NCBI GenBank assembly: GCA_027627225.1
Contig: CM051025.1
Location: forward strand, 55,124,681-55,188,680
From: Congeria kusceri
Lineage: Eukaryota > Mollusca > Bivalvia > Myida > Dreissenidae
Direction: 5' to 3'
DNA: 64,000 nucleotides
The stretch's first letter is position 1. Each line of letters starts with the position of its first letter. The notes beneath the pieces are model-generated. The model searched no databases. It was not told where the DNA came from and was given only the letters and a program-made list of their open reading frames with translations. Shown in pieces: positions 24,745 to 37,085 of this stretch. A program made the translations under genes and the position numbers.

Positions 24745-27700
24745 TTATCCAGAGTTGCTATTACTGTAGAAACCCATTCCAGAATTGTGAATGATACTAT
24801 GTTCATTGTTGTCGCTTGCATAACCATCGTTGTCGAAAACGTTGGCAGCTTCCAACGGATCAACGTTGCTCGTAACGGTGGTAGTTGGAGCACTTTGCGA
24901 CGGCACATTCTGTGTAGTGCTTGTTGGAAGCCAAGTTGTGTCCGCATTACGTGTGTCATGTTTCCGGAACATTATCGTGTCTGTTGGCCATGCCAATGGT
25001 GTGGTTTCTGGGATTGCAGAGCTTTTAAGAGTAGACGGCTTTTCGAGAACCGCATTCGTCTTGATCGTTTCTTTTGTTGGAATAGGCATCACCAAGGCGT
25101 TTTTGAAGTCCGATTTCCTTGTTGGAAAAACTAGCTTCAGTTGGTTTTGACTAGTTCTGTTTGGCAAGATTGCAACCGTTTTCTTCGTAGTCTGATACAC
25201 GTTTTGTGCAAATGGGATGTGATGATTATGTTCGTTAGTTGATTGGTGATGTGGCAATGTCACTTGAGTTGCAGGAGGAACTGTCGTGCGTGGTGATGCG
25301 ACTGCCGACGCATTTTTTGAGGCAGGTGGACGGGTCGGTACAAGAAATGTAGGCTTCAAAACTGCCGGCGCACGTTCGGTGTTGCTGTTTCTTTGTGTCG
25401 TAACGGGTGGAGATGTTACTGGCTTAGGTTTCACTGTTACTTTAGCTGTGGCAATATTAAATTCTAAAATACCAAACAATAGACATTGGTGTTAAAAACG
25501 AATGCATATAGTTCTTTGAGCACAAGTTCAAAATATTCCTAATGGACAATATATATTGTTACATGTACGTGCATTAGTTTATGCCTTTTTGAATAGAAAT
25601 TGATGCCATACCGCATGAACATTGGATGCAGCCTGTTAGAACGTCAGTTGACCAGCATGACGACGGACATTGGTTCCCGATTGGAGGACAATTCATTCCA
25701 GGCATCAACGGCGATTGCTGCGACATCGCATTATAGCCTGCATGTATTAAAAAAGAAACAAAATTAGCAAGCCGCTATCGCGGAGATCATCGCAAGCACA
25801 TCGAGTCAAACGCGAGTTAATGCTGACTGGACCTTTGCACTATTGCCACGAAATTACTTCGGATCAATGCAGCAAGTATGCCAGCGAACGAAACACTCTG
25901 AACTGGCGACGGCGAGTGATAGGTTTGTTTTGCTCGAGATTAAATATAGTTCGAAAAAGAAAATCATATAAAAATTATATTTTATAACATGCTTTTCCAA
26001 CTAAGGATTACCGAGCATCTGGGAGCCATGCTGTTGCACATCAGGAGCCGTGAATGGCAGTTTGTTTAAACCAACAGCTTGTATGCTTCCAGAAGATCCC
26101 AGACTTGACCCTATCTAAAACATATTATTATTTAAATTATTATTATACTTATAATCAATATTATTATAATTATTAGTTTAATCGTCATCATCATAAATCA
26201 TCATCAAGATTATCTACGTCTTGTTCATTTAGATGTTAACGAAAACAAATAGGTAACCATGTGGATACCATTTGTATTGTATTGCATGAACAGAGAATAA
26301 TATGCATTCGTATATTGTTGAGTTTCTTTTCTGTTACACAGTCAGATAGCTTGTCTTGAGTTACGGGAGAAATTACTGAGACGAAAGTCATATTTAATGA
26401 CAATGAGAACACAAAGTTACAACCTAAAAGGCCGTAATTACAAGCTGTTTAAATATGCGAAACGTTCAGTGTTCGCTTACAAAGGTATTGTGGCGAAACG
26501 TGAAATAGAGAGTGTCACCGCTTACCATACCACCTACATCTGTCTGAGAAATCAGTCCACCGTTCCCCATGTCCGAGCCGGGGTAACCGGAAGTATACGT
26601 ACTCAGCTGAGTCCCGGTTTGTGACCTTTGACCCTGTTCTAACTGATCCATGTTGTGTGTCGCCTGTTGCATGAAACTGCTAAAACTTCCTGTCAAACAA
26701 AGTACATTTGTTTGGAAGACACATTGTATGATACAGAAATATCGAGCTTACTGGTGGAAGGCTGGAATTGAGAATGGGAACTGATAGAATGTATTGATCT
26801 TGACACATAAACTGTATCACGTAACTCGTGGCACTATCGATTGTATTGGCTTAGGGCAAGACAATGATATCAGGGCTTTAGCTAGCTCACAATATCGTAC
26901 CTGTTCTCACCTTAGGTGATACAATTTCACTGATAAATAGCAGACAGCGTGCCCTACATCTATTGCAAAACAACACGGTAAAGGAACCTTTAATTATAGA
27001 AATCAATTGCACTTGAAAATTGTAATATTTTTTCTTTTTTATCTTCGTTTGCCATTTTATGATAAAACATTTACATTAAACCCAATAATTAAGAAAAAAA
27101 AATAATTATTAAACATTTACAAAACTTTTCATTGAAGTGATATGTTTAATATGGAAGAACGATAACATATGGTTTTATGTCTTGCAGTTTATAAATAAAT
27201 TGATGTATTAGTGTAACACGAGAATGAATTCCAGATCACAGTAAAACAAAAGGCGTTAACAATTTTTGTTTACTGGTATAATAGAAAGATAAAGTCAGGC
27301 TCACACCATGACAATTACTATGCGATATTGACAAATACTTTCCACAACAATTTATTGTCACGACATGTCGACCAAGAAGGCATTATGGACTTTCTACAGT
27401 AGCATATGATCATGTGTGTAACGTAGTCACACATTATAAACTTTATGGAATTGTTTAGTACTAGTTTTATCATTTAAAACCTAAGCCTGTAAGGCAAGTA
27501 TTGATAAAATGAACTTAGTTTTGTGTATTCCAGGGTGTTGTTAGTAAATACCGTGTATTCTGATTATTGGTGTATTTATCGATGTTTCATGGCATTGAGA
27601 TATACGCTACTGAAAAGTCCAAATTTTAGACCGAACGCATTATTCATTTTATAAGTCTTGAATGACAACTAAGAACACTAATATTTTTCATTATTTATAC

Positions 27701-28890
27701 AATATTTTATTCATTTTTATTACACAATCAAAACAACAACAACAACTTAACAACCCCAAACGTGGAAAATCACAGTTCCAACAACAACGTAACAAGCCAT
27801 TATTATAGTGGCTGCTTTAGACTTTTGAGTAGTGTATACTGGGCGTTGAGTAACTTAACCTTCTGATACAAACAATATAAAACATAGTTTGTTGACATTG
27901 TATTACGAAAGTATGTTTACAGTTGTGCTGCACTTGACGAAGGTAATTATTGAGCCGATCAGAATATTTATTTCGTTCATGTTTGTTACATGAAAGTATT
28001 TTTGTTTGCACCGTCATTAGTCTACTAGAGGGATTTGACCGTCTGACTGAATGGTATATATATATAAAGTTAAATGAGCTCAAACAGTTCAGTTAGTTAG
28101 ACAGTCAGAACCAGAATGTAATCGAGTAAGAGTTAGTTACGTCAGCTCCCGTAAGGGAGTTCCGCCTTCTCAATCAGTTGAAATTTGTATGAGAATATTA
28201 TATTAAGAAATATTAAGATTTCTAATAAAGTAAACATTAAAACAATAAAAGTTACGAACATCTAAAATGTGTTACAGGTTGTATTACGCTACATGTGATA
28301 AGATATGGTATGTTTGTTTCACGATGTGTCAACCGTTACACAACTTTTAACGATGTTATTAAAAGGATTAATGTATAATGAAAATGAAGCCAGTCTAGAT
28401 ACACTATGAAATAATTACCACAGTCACAGGCGTAGCAACCGTCTGTGACAGTCATGCAAAACGATGGACACATTAACAATGGCTGGCATTTCCCATCTGC
28501 TAACGGCGCAGCCAGCAGAACTGTAATCCGTTAAACCGTAACACAAACGTTACAGACATATATGTTGGTAAAATTATCGATCTGCAACAGCGATGAACAT
28601 TATTAAGCAGTCTTATATTATACATTGTCAATGAATGATTCAACAAACCTAGTGCTAGATTTAAAGAATGAAATACATTACAGAAACGTGTTGTTAAATG
28701 ATAGTTATCAATAGCAAATATGGATGCAGCTATGCTAGTTTTGTGGTTACAACCTGAATGATGTGATTACATGTCAATGCCATAGCACACTGTTTTGTTA
28801 CTTTACTTAAGACTAACTGTAACACATCCATAATGCATGTTTATAAAATATAAACGTGATCTTACCAAACAGCAACACATAAGTATCCAT
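24745..28890 (-). CDS. Secreted protein with two antistasin-like Cys boxes and a Thr/Pro-rich tail, six exons
   Basis: Exons on the minus strand: 28866-28890, 28419-28520, 26526-26689, 26012-26114, 25612-25737, 24745-25463. They total 1239 nt (412 residues plus TAA). All introns are GT-AG and every phase agrees. Residues 1-16 form a signal peptide (MDTYVLLFVLLAAPLADG). Box 1 has C20, C26, C30, C37, C40, C42; box 2 has C148, C155, C159, C168, C171, C173. The spacing C-x5/6-C-x3-C-x6/8-C-x2-C-x-C, with GC-x2-C-x-C at the end, is like the C-terminal half of antistasin repeats. No other cysteines exist. Residues 43-131 are Ser/Gly/Gln-rich. Residues 174-412 are Thr/Pro-rich (KPKPVTSPPVTT, SAPTTTVT), suited to O-glycosylation. 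Both box exons are symmetric, phase 1-1. An AATAAA lies ~190 nt past the stop (24554-24549). I recognise no named family. A protease inhibitor or a matrix, mucus or shell protein is possible but only inferred. Confidence 0.85.
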
Positions 28891-28933
28891 GACTTTCACA
28901 GGTTGGTTAATAGAAGAATAGAAGTTCTGATCT

Positions 28934-28942
28934 TATTAAATA
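28934..28942 (-). promoter_or_regulatory. Possible TATA box of the two-Cys-box gene
   Basis: The reverse strand reads TATTTAATA about 50 nt upstream of the ATG at 28890, which would leave a 5' UTR of about 20-25 nt. In such AT-rich DNA this is weak support. Confidence 0.25.
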
Positions 28943-29612
28943 ATGATGTTCTACAATCTATCGTAACAACAGGTGCGAATTATCAATTTCAGTAATGCTA
29001 TTGTAAGGTAAACGTGACCGACATGACAGGTATGCTTTCCAAGTAGAAGTTGATAATAATTATTGAGATAATTATTGTGCAATCTGCTTTGAGCTATATT
29101 TATCTCTAACAAATTTAATTATATAACATTGACCAAATTAAATTACAAATACAACACATACAGACTTAAATGAACTGATAAAAACATGTGTCATCATGTA
29201 ATAATTAGTATGTTTTACATAACCACCATTTATTTATACTTGTCAAAGTAAGCACAATTATTTCGAAACAAAAATATGTTGCCTTTGCTTTCGAAGGGAC
29301 TGAACAATGCATACTGTAAACAACGTAGTAATTTGAATGCTTAATCACGTTCAGGGATCAAGACCATATGGTCATTTTAATTAAAGAACTCAATAAGTGC
29401 TTCAATTGTGCATTGCAGATATTGAGTTATTGAAATAGGTGACGAGATATACTTTATTGTTTTGGAAGTAACAAATATTCGACTTAACAGTTAATATGTA
29501 ATTATGTAATATATTACATTTATGTGCGCACTTATTTTACATACGTTAAAACGCAATGTTATGTAATTCAAATATTATGTTGTAATACTATTATATAGTA
29601 AAACAACATTAA

Positions 29613-29660
29613 CTACTACTACTACTACTACTACTACTGCTGCTGCTGCTGTTGCTACTG

Positions 29661-29693
<33 letters not shown>
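29613..29693. repeat. (ACT)n-(GCT)n-(ACT)n microsatellite
   Basis: About 27 consecutive triplets, mostly ACT, interrupted by GCT/GTT near the middle. Confidence 0.95.
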
Positions 29694-29694
<1 letters not shown>

Positions 29695-30394
29695 GCACAA
29701 TAAATGTATATGGCTACTTATTCATAACTTTGTGCACTGTTCATCCTTATGATCTGCACTCCAAGAAGTGTGCCTTATGTCTTTTTAATTGTCGATTTAT
29801 GTTGCACGTTTAAATTAAGTAATGGGGCGGTTTGTTATAAATGGGTTGCTTTTGCTTGAAGTTTGTTACAGAATATGTATTTTGAAAAGTAATTTATTAT
29901 ATAACTGCACGCTGTATATTCATGCGTTCATCTCATATATTGCCAAATCTGTCATTGATATCATTTATAAGAAGAATGGCAATAATTCTTACGTTATTTA
30001 GATTATAAGTTGATTTTTATTCTTAACAATAATGTTCGATATCTTGGCCTTTTTGGTTTCGATTCGCATATAAACGTAAGGAAGCATGTTAAATTGTCAT
30101 CAATATAAACTTAAAGACGTTCGCAACAAAAAGAAAATAATTGGGTTAATTTCTCCTTTTGCTTCATTCATTCTTTATTGTATATAGGTTACAATATACT
30201 AATTTTATTTCTTAGGTCCATTCAAAATAAATATTTTTGATAGCAAAAGCTCATAAAGCATGTATAATAATTAAAAAAAAACCACTTATGCAATGTATTT
30301 CCAAACAAATTAGTTCAGAAATGATCCATTAAATATGTCCATTCTATTGATACGTTGTTTATGTATGCTAAAACGAAACAGGAGAAAAGACTAC

Positions 30395-31170
30395 ATAGGT
30401 ACCATATATGAAATCCAATATTTCCCAAACAAGTTCGGTGAGCCATTCTTTTCATTAATGTTTTGGCTTAAGTATACATTGATGCATGTCTGCGCGAAAT
30501 TTTAAGAAAATCTGTCGCTCGAAACAAAATATGCATTTGATAAAAATGAAGTTTCAGAAAGCATTATTAGTTTCCATTTGACACATTTAAATGTCCAGTC
30601 AAATTCATTATTTTAGCAGTAAATGTATGTAAAGCGTTTTATTATCAACATACACTTGTATATTACCAAACAAAGCATGTACAGACATATCAGTTGAAAG
30701 AACCATAACCTTGTTTGAAACAAAAACTATCCGCTATACTTAAAACATTGATAAAAATCCAAACTCAAAAAGGGGCTTCGACAGGTACCGTATTAAAAAC
30801 CCAATAGGTACGAAACAAGGCCGGTGACCCCTATTTTTTAAAACTGTTTTGGTTTCAGTATACAATGACGCATGTATGTGGGATCCTTTAACAAAATCTT
30901 TAACTGTAAATAAAGCTCGTTTTAATGAAACAGCACTTGTTTATTGCCAAACGAAATATTAAAAAAAATTATTCATTAAAAAATCTCCATCTTTGTTTGA
31001 ATATAAACGCTTTATATTATTCAACAAACTGAAAAATGCTTCGATAGGTACCGTGTTCAAAATTCAATATTTCCGGAAAAAGGCCGGTGACCCCTATTTT
31101 TTAAGACTGTTTTAATTTTAGGATACATTGATGGATGTTTGTGCCAATTTTTAAGAAAATCTGTCGTTGT
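30395..31170. repeat. Three diverged copies of a ~260-390-bp spaced unit
   Basis: AGGTACCRTRTT...AATATTTCC..., GGCCGGTGACCCCTATTTTT and ATACATTGATGCATGT recur near 30397, 30784 and 31047. The small minus-strand open frame here is repeat sequence. The rest of 28991-32570 has no gene; 31610-32120 is a dispersed repeat with CCGTCC and AAGGTCAAGGCC phrases. Confidence 0.55.
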
Positions 31171-33389
31171 AAGGAAATTGAAGGAAATTGTTGCGAACGT
31201 CTTTAATAGCATAGCACACGATTCAATAAGCAACGTTTTCAAATAAAAAAGTTCAGATGACCACGCATCACCGACGAAAGCTGAAAGCCTTTTGATAACA
31301 TTTGTATTATCATTGTTGTTCAGATTGTTGTCATAGCCTTTTTTTATCTCTCTAACATTTGTAATACTAATTCAGGTTTTTTTTAAAGACTTTTAAACTC
31401 TCACTCTTTAAGAAAATACTAGTAATCTTTGGTTGACAGGGGTTTGATTTAATGGAAAGTAAACACACCAGTTTTATCTTAAACGACACACTGTGAGCTT
31501 ACTAGCGAGATCGAAACTTCTCCAACGTTTCCATAACGTGCAGCAATCACGGTACACGAGGATTCAAAGATTCCTTAGGATCGCTGTATACATCATAAAA
31601 TGCACAACACATGTGATGAATGAACGTCTTTCCGTCCGTCCTTTCCTCCTTCCTTCCATTCTTTACTTTGTTTCCGCGCGAGATCTCAGGAACTAATAAC
31701 TCAGATTCAATGAAACTTTATATGCAGAATCCTGATAGGCGGGCATGAGGATATTGTCAAATCGTTTTGGTCCGATTATTTTTAAGGGAGTTGTTTTTAC
31801 CCAGGTTTGTAGGTAAAAGGTTAGGGTCACACTAAGAGGTCAAATGTCGAAATTGTCCGGACTATTTGCAAATAACTTGGCAAAAACGTTTGCCTAAATG
31901 AGATTGCATGTCATGTGCATGGTCCATTACTGTAGATCAGAGTTCAAGTCACATTTAAAGGTCGAAACTGGCTTTTTATTTGTCCGGACATACAACTTGG
32001 CCATAAATAGATGGCTTTAAAATTATGTTTAACAAATGTTTTCTAAAAAGACAGCGTGTCACAAGTATGAATCATAGCTTAAAGGTCAAGGCCACAATTA
32101 AAGGTCGAAACGGCATTTGGGAGCATTCATCGGTTATTCCGATATTCTTGTATATTGGTTACTATTTTTTAAACTTCAAATGTATTAATGGCGATATCCG
32201 CTTTTGCATGATCGTGATTTTCTTTTTGAATGTCTAAAATAATATCTAGTGCGTAAAGAAATGAAGCTTGTGTATCGTAGTATGTGACAACAAAATACCG
32301 TTAACTATTCAGAGAGTGTTTCACCAACTTTGAAAATAAATATTATATTTGTATTCAAGGAGAAATACTGGTTTCAATGGAAAGCACAGCTGTAACATAC
32401 AAAGGCACGTTATATCCACTATGGGTCCTCGATAGTATTATACACGGCATATCAGGAAGTGGTGGTAGTTACAATCGCTGCACATAAGCACACTTACTTG
32501 GTCTGCTTGTTACTGTCATAGATAGATTAAGTTGTCTATTAGCCTTCAACTGTTTGTATTCGGTTCTCAATGTATACTTCTTTAGATAAACCGCTAACAG
32601 TAATCAATACACCTCCTCTAATCTTAAACCCTAAATTGTTTAAGTCTTTGGCTCTTTCATTAGAAATTCATATTTTGTTAAATGTTGATGCTTTTGTTTC
32701 TGCCTAAAAAAACCAATAGATCACCTTAGAGCTATAACACAATTTCTGACGTGCAAAATATTGCAGGGGTGTGGTGTTCAGAAAAGGACAATGAATGGGC
32801 GCTTCTGAGTCCTTGCATATAAGGTAAAGATTTGCTTCTAATTTGCCCAATTAAATTCCTCGCATCGGCTACTTCTATCGTTTAATAGCTCTGCTCGGAG
32901 CCAGTCAAAGCACTGCGCAGAGGTTGATTTATCATATGTTATATATAGAATTTTGATTTCAAAATAAACAAACTTTTTTGAAATTCCTACTTATGCAAAA
33001 CGAAAGATTTTGCCCCATTTGTGTACAGACAATAAATATAGCTAGATAAGTTGCATCATTGGTAAATCAACCCACGTCACGTTGTGCATATCTGATTATT
33101 GATCTCAGCTAAATGCCTCTCTAACTTATAAAGTGTAGCCAAAGTGTTGGTGTTTCAATGACCTATTATTTGAGAATAGGGTTTCACATTTAGCAACTAT
33201 TTGTTGTTGGTGTTTGTTTGCTGTGTTGTTTTTTATTCATAAAAATGGTGTATACTATGTGAAAAGTCAAATGTATTTCACAATCATTTGAGTTAAAATC
33301 TAAATAATAGAGAGCGAAGAAGGACATGTAATGCTAGGATGCGAAACAAATCTTTCAAGTATGTGTACATGCCTGTTTCAACACAGGTG

Positions 33390-34095
33390 TGTTACCGCTA
33401 AACGGAGAGCTTTCATATTGGACATGTGCCATCCTTTAGAAGTGCTCTACAAAGTTTGTTCAAAACTGGCCACGCACTGGGGGTCACATGGTTTTGTATA
33501 GAATTAAATAGCAAAATGACTTTACAATTCTTCACCTCTGACACTCCGAGGCCCAATGGTTTCATATTTGGCATGTAACATCGTAATGTGGTCCTCTACA
33601 AAGAATTTTCAAATTATGTCCCAGGGTAAAAAATGGCCACGCCCCGGGATCACATGGTTTAAAAAGACTTAATAGCAAAACGACTTTAAAAATCTTCTCT
33701 TTTGACGCAAGGCCCAGAAGTTTCGTACTTTTATGTAACATGGTACAGTGGCCCTCTAAAACGATCGATTGTGCAAATTATGCCCAAGGGGTAAAAGGTG
33801 GCCTCGCCCATGGTCACATGGTTTATATTAACTTAAATAGCAAATTGACCTTAACAATTTTATTCTCTGAAACCGCAAGGCTCATAAGTTCGTATTCGGC
33901 ATTCAACATCGTACAGTGGTCCGCTACAAAGATTGTTCAAATTATGCCCCTGGGGTAAAAAGTGACCACGCCCCGGAGTCACATGATTGATATAGACTTA
34001 AATACCAAAATAACTATAAAACTTCTCCTCTGAAATCGCAGGATCTAGTTCTTTATACTCAGGTGAGCGGCATTGGGTCATATGGTCCTCTTGTT
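33390..34095 (+). repeat. ~185-bp tandem array (GGTCACATGGTTTATAT family), about four units
   Basis: Units carry CACGCCCCGGGATCACATGG, TTAAATAGCAAAATGAC, CTGAAACCGCAAGGC and CATCGTACAGTGGTCC. The array ends with CAGGTGAGCGGCATTGGGTC...CCTCTTGTTT. It is the reverse complement of the family at 60013-61270. Confidence 0.75.
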
Positions 34096-34864
34096 TCAAA
34101 ATGCCATGACTTTAATGTGTTCATACGACATAAAACCATATTATATGAAATGTATAGCTATTCTAATTAATCACTATCTACGCTGTACATTATCCTACTA
34201 AGATCATTCAACATAGATCAATAATGGAACAATTATCTGCAAACAGAAAACACTGTAAATGTTCTGCGCTTATGTAAACTGATTTGCCTGCTTATTTACG
34301 TAACTAAATGCTATTTCAGTATTAACTGTTTGTAAATAATTTCGTAAACATTCAAATGTTAATCTGATAGTTGCATGATGCCCAAAACAGTATTTCGCTC
34401 CAAAATATATGCTTTTTATAACCTAATTACCTTTGCTGCATTTTTTAACAACAAGCATTGTTCATTTAAAATAGAAATAAGATGAACCGAAGATATTGAG
34501 CTTTAATTTTTAGTGAATCGTGATTTTATCGTTGTTGTTTTTGTTCTTACGTACATTTATAAAACTACTATTAATTTTGTTGATTTAATAAACCCTATTT
34601 TATTAGATATAATTTCGTTTCTATGATGACACTGCGTGTTCAATTTTGTACATGTATAAACAACAATATGTCGAACGTGTTGTCAGAAGAGCATATCATT
34701 TATCTGAACATTCGATAATCTGTGCAGATTGAACGAAGTCTCATAGTCAGCTGTTTAGGGGCGTTATGTAATACCAGCCCGGACTCAAAACTTTATTTAG
34801 ACTATATAGAGACCTAAATAGTTATAATCATAGCATGCTTGCGTCGTGGTTGGCTGTTTGACTT

Positions 34865-35118
34865 TCGGGTGATTTCCCTAAAATTTAAGCAATTTAACTT
34901 AAACGTTTAGGGAAATCCCCCGACAAAACAAAGCATGACTTTTAATACTCACTAGGAATAAAGCAGTGTGATATAAAACGTGACAAATAAGGCACCCATA
35001 TTCAGAGGCACTGAAGCGTTTGACATTTCCTTTTTGCAAATACCAAATAATAAAGAAGCTATCAATTTCACATGACTCAGCGATTGTCAGCAAATTTTAT
35101 GTGAAATCACCCGACACT
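34865..35118. repeat. TCGGGTGATTTCCC inverted repeats, possible terminal inverted repeats
   Basis: Arms 34865-34882 and 34906-34923 pair over 18 bases with one mismatch. A further inverse copy, GTGAAATCACCCGACAC, lies at 35101-35117. The outer pair could be the ends of a ~250-bp MITE. Confidence 0.55.
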
Positions 35119-36934
35119 GACGCAGTGAAATAATCATTATTCTCTTTTCAATGACAGGGGCCAACTTTGTATGGGTATACACCTAAACACCAAAGGTTTG
35201 AGAAGAATCAGATGACTTTCATCATTTCCTTCAAATGAGTAATGCCATCACATACTTGCAATAAATGGTTGTCGTACAGACTCAAGCTCTACATGAATAT
35301 CTTATGTGATCAAATAAAATACATATCAACTTAGTTCATGATAATGGGAATGTTGTCCTTTTTAAGGGGAACACATGTACGTCACTGGTTAGCAGTTTGA
35401 TCATCGGTGGATTGAACTGAGTTCCCAGATGTTTCCCAACTTAGAATGTCCCCTATAAGGTACGTTATCGCAGATAGACGTCAACACTAGGAGTAAGACG
35501 AGTTCAATGAAACACTCAAAGTTAGATTTGAAGCTGTATCGACATGTGCTTTATGTAACGTATCGCGCATGCATGTATTTCGTGGTTCCCATGTCGCTCG
35601 TGGCTGTCTATCACTTCGGTTCTCTGTTGAATACTCTGAATACTTGTCACTTTATCTCAAGGTTAAACGTGTTTCTGCAGTCTGAATCATTGTTATTCTT
35701 TTCATCTGTATGGTTAAGTATTTTGTTCAGTGATTCGATAGAGCTAGTCTTGTTTTCGAGCATTCGGAATGTCGTGTTATATAAAATCACATGCTGTTTT
35801 TCATTGGCCTCTTTACCCAAGTAACGCCCGATTAGTGTCCTATTCGTTGATGTGATTAGTCTTGGCATTTGTATAAGTTCAACTATAGAAAACGTTAACA
35901 CTTGTAGGGTTTACTAAAAAAAGCACCAAATCAATTCATTATGCCAAGAAAGTTTAGACGTTCAAGTACAGGTCTGCATCATTGGCATAGGCACGAATGG
36001 TGTCATGGCAGAATCTGTACTGCGCCTGCAAAAATAAACACACATATAAAGTATTGTTTTTATTCAGCTCATTTCGCCAACATACTTTATATTATATGTT
36101 AAAATATAAATAACGTATTAAAGAGCATCATTATCTTTTACTGTTACAGTATTAAATAAATATATTTTTCTGTGTAAGTACATAATTAATTTGTATCATT
36201 CCATGTATTACTATTACGGTATTAAATACATCTTAATTTCTCCGGAATACGGCACTTTCAATTACATTGTATAAAATCGAACACTGCATTTTGAATAGCA
36301 TAGTATATATCAAAATAAAACAAACTATTTTAAGTTTTGAAATTGCTTTCTATGTTTGTGATAAGTTTGCGATTTTTCTGCTTCAGTGTTTTAGCCATTT
36401 CTACGACGGTGAGTTGTCCATGGTCGATCCAGATGCGCCGTAGTTCGTTGAACAGAGCGGTTGCCATACCACATCGTGTGTACCCGGTCAAACGTAAATT
36501 GTATCAAAGGAACTGTACCGTTAGGTGTTGTTCTACTACATAAAGCACTTGATATACAGTGAAACGTTTATTTGTTGGTGTCACATCACACCTAACAATT
36601 TAATGTGCACATGAAACAATAACAGAAGCAATGCATGCACTGTCCGTTCTATGAAAACATATTTATGACATATATTTTTATTATAAATTCAACTCTGAAT
36701 AACGTGTTCTTTAAGAATTACGTAATATTACCTTCGTGTAACTTACGAACGTTTGTATTTGTCTTGTCTATGGGTCATTTTTTGCGTAAATTTCATATCG
36801 ATAGTAGACAACCATTCAGCTAGTTTTACTCATCCACAATGTATAAGAATGGGCTGGTTAGATGCCATGTTTGGTTGCCATTTATACACCTCTGCAATGA
36901 GATCTAATATCTACCGCGTATCAGACGGCGTATC

Positions 36935-37085
36935 TTCATCATCTTCATCATCATCATTGTCATTATTAATACGATCATTATCATCACCATCATCATCATC
37001 ATCAGCAGCTGCAGTAGCAGCATTATCAGCGTCATCATTATCATCCTCATCATCATTAATATCATCATCATCATCATACTCATAA
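36935..37085. repeat. Imperfect (TCA)n microsatellite
   Basis: A run of TCA/TCG/TTA triplets. It yields artefact Asp-, Met- or Ser-rich open frames and lies between pieces of the phosphatase pseudogene. Confidence 0.9.

Larger units (their letters stand above)
32570..35130. repeat. Segmental duplication, copy 2 (partner 20040-23410)
   Basis: It has the same order of landmarks as copy 1, listed there. It ends with ATGCTTGCGTCGT and a TCGGGTGATTTCCC inverted repeat. No coding exon is seen in 28991-35950. Confidence 0.65.

Noticed and set aside
24712..25495. Several plus-strand open frames
   Set aside because: Antisense shadows of the last exon of the minus-strand two-Cys-box gene, which has signal peptide, phases and splice sites.
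35507..35824. 105-residue plus-strand open frame
   Set aside because: No recognisable motif, no codon or splice support, and an equally long open frame lies opposite.
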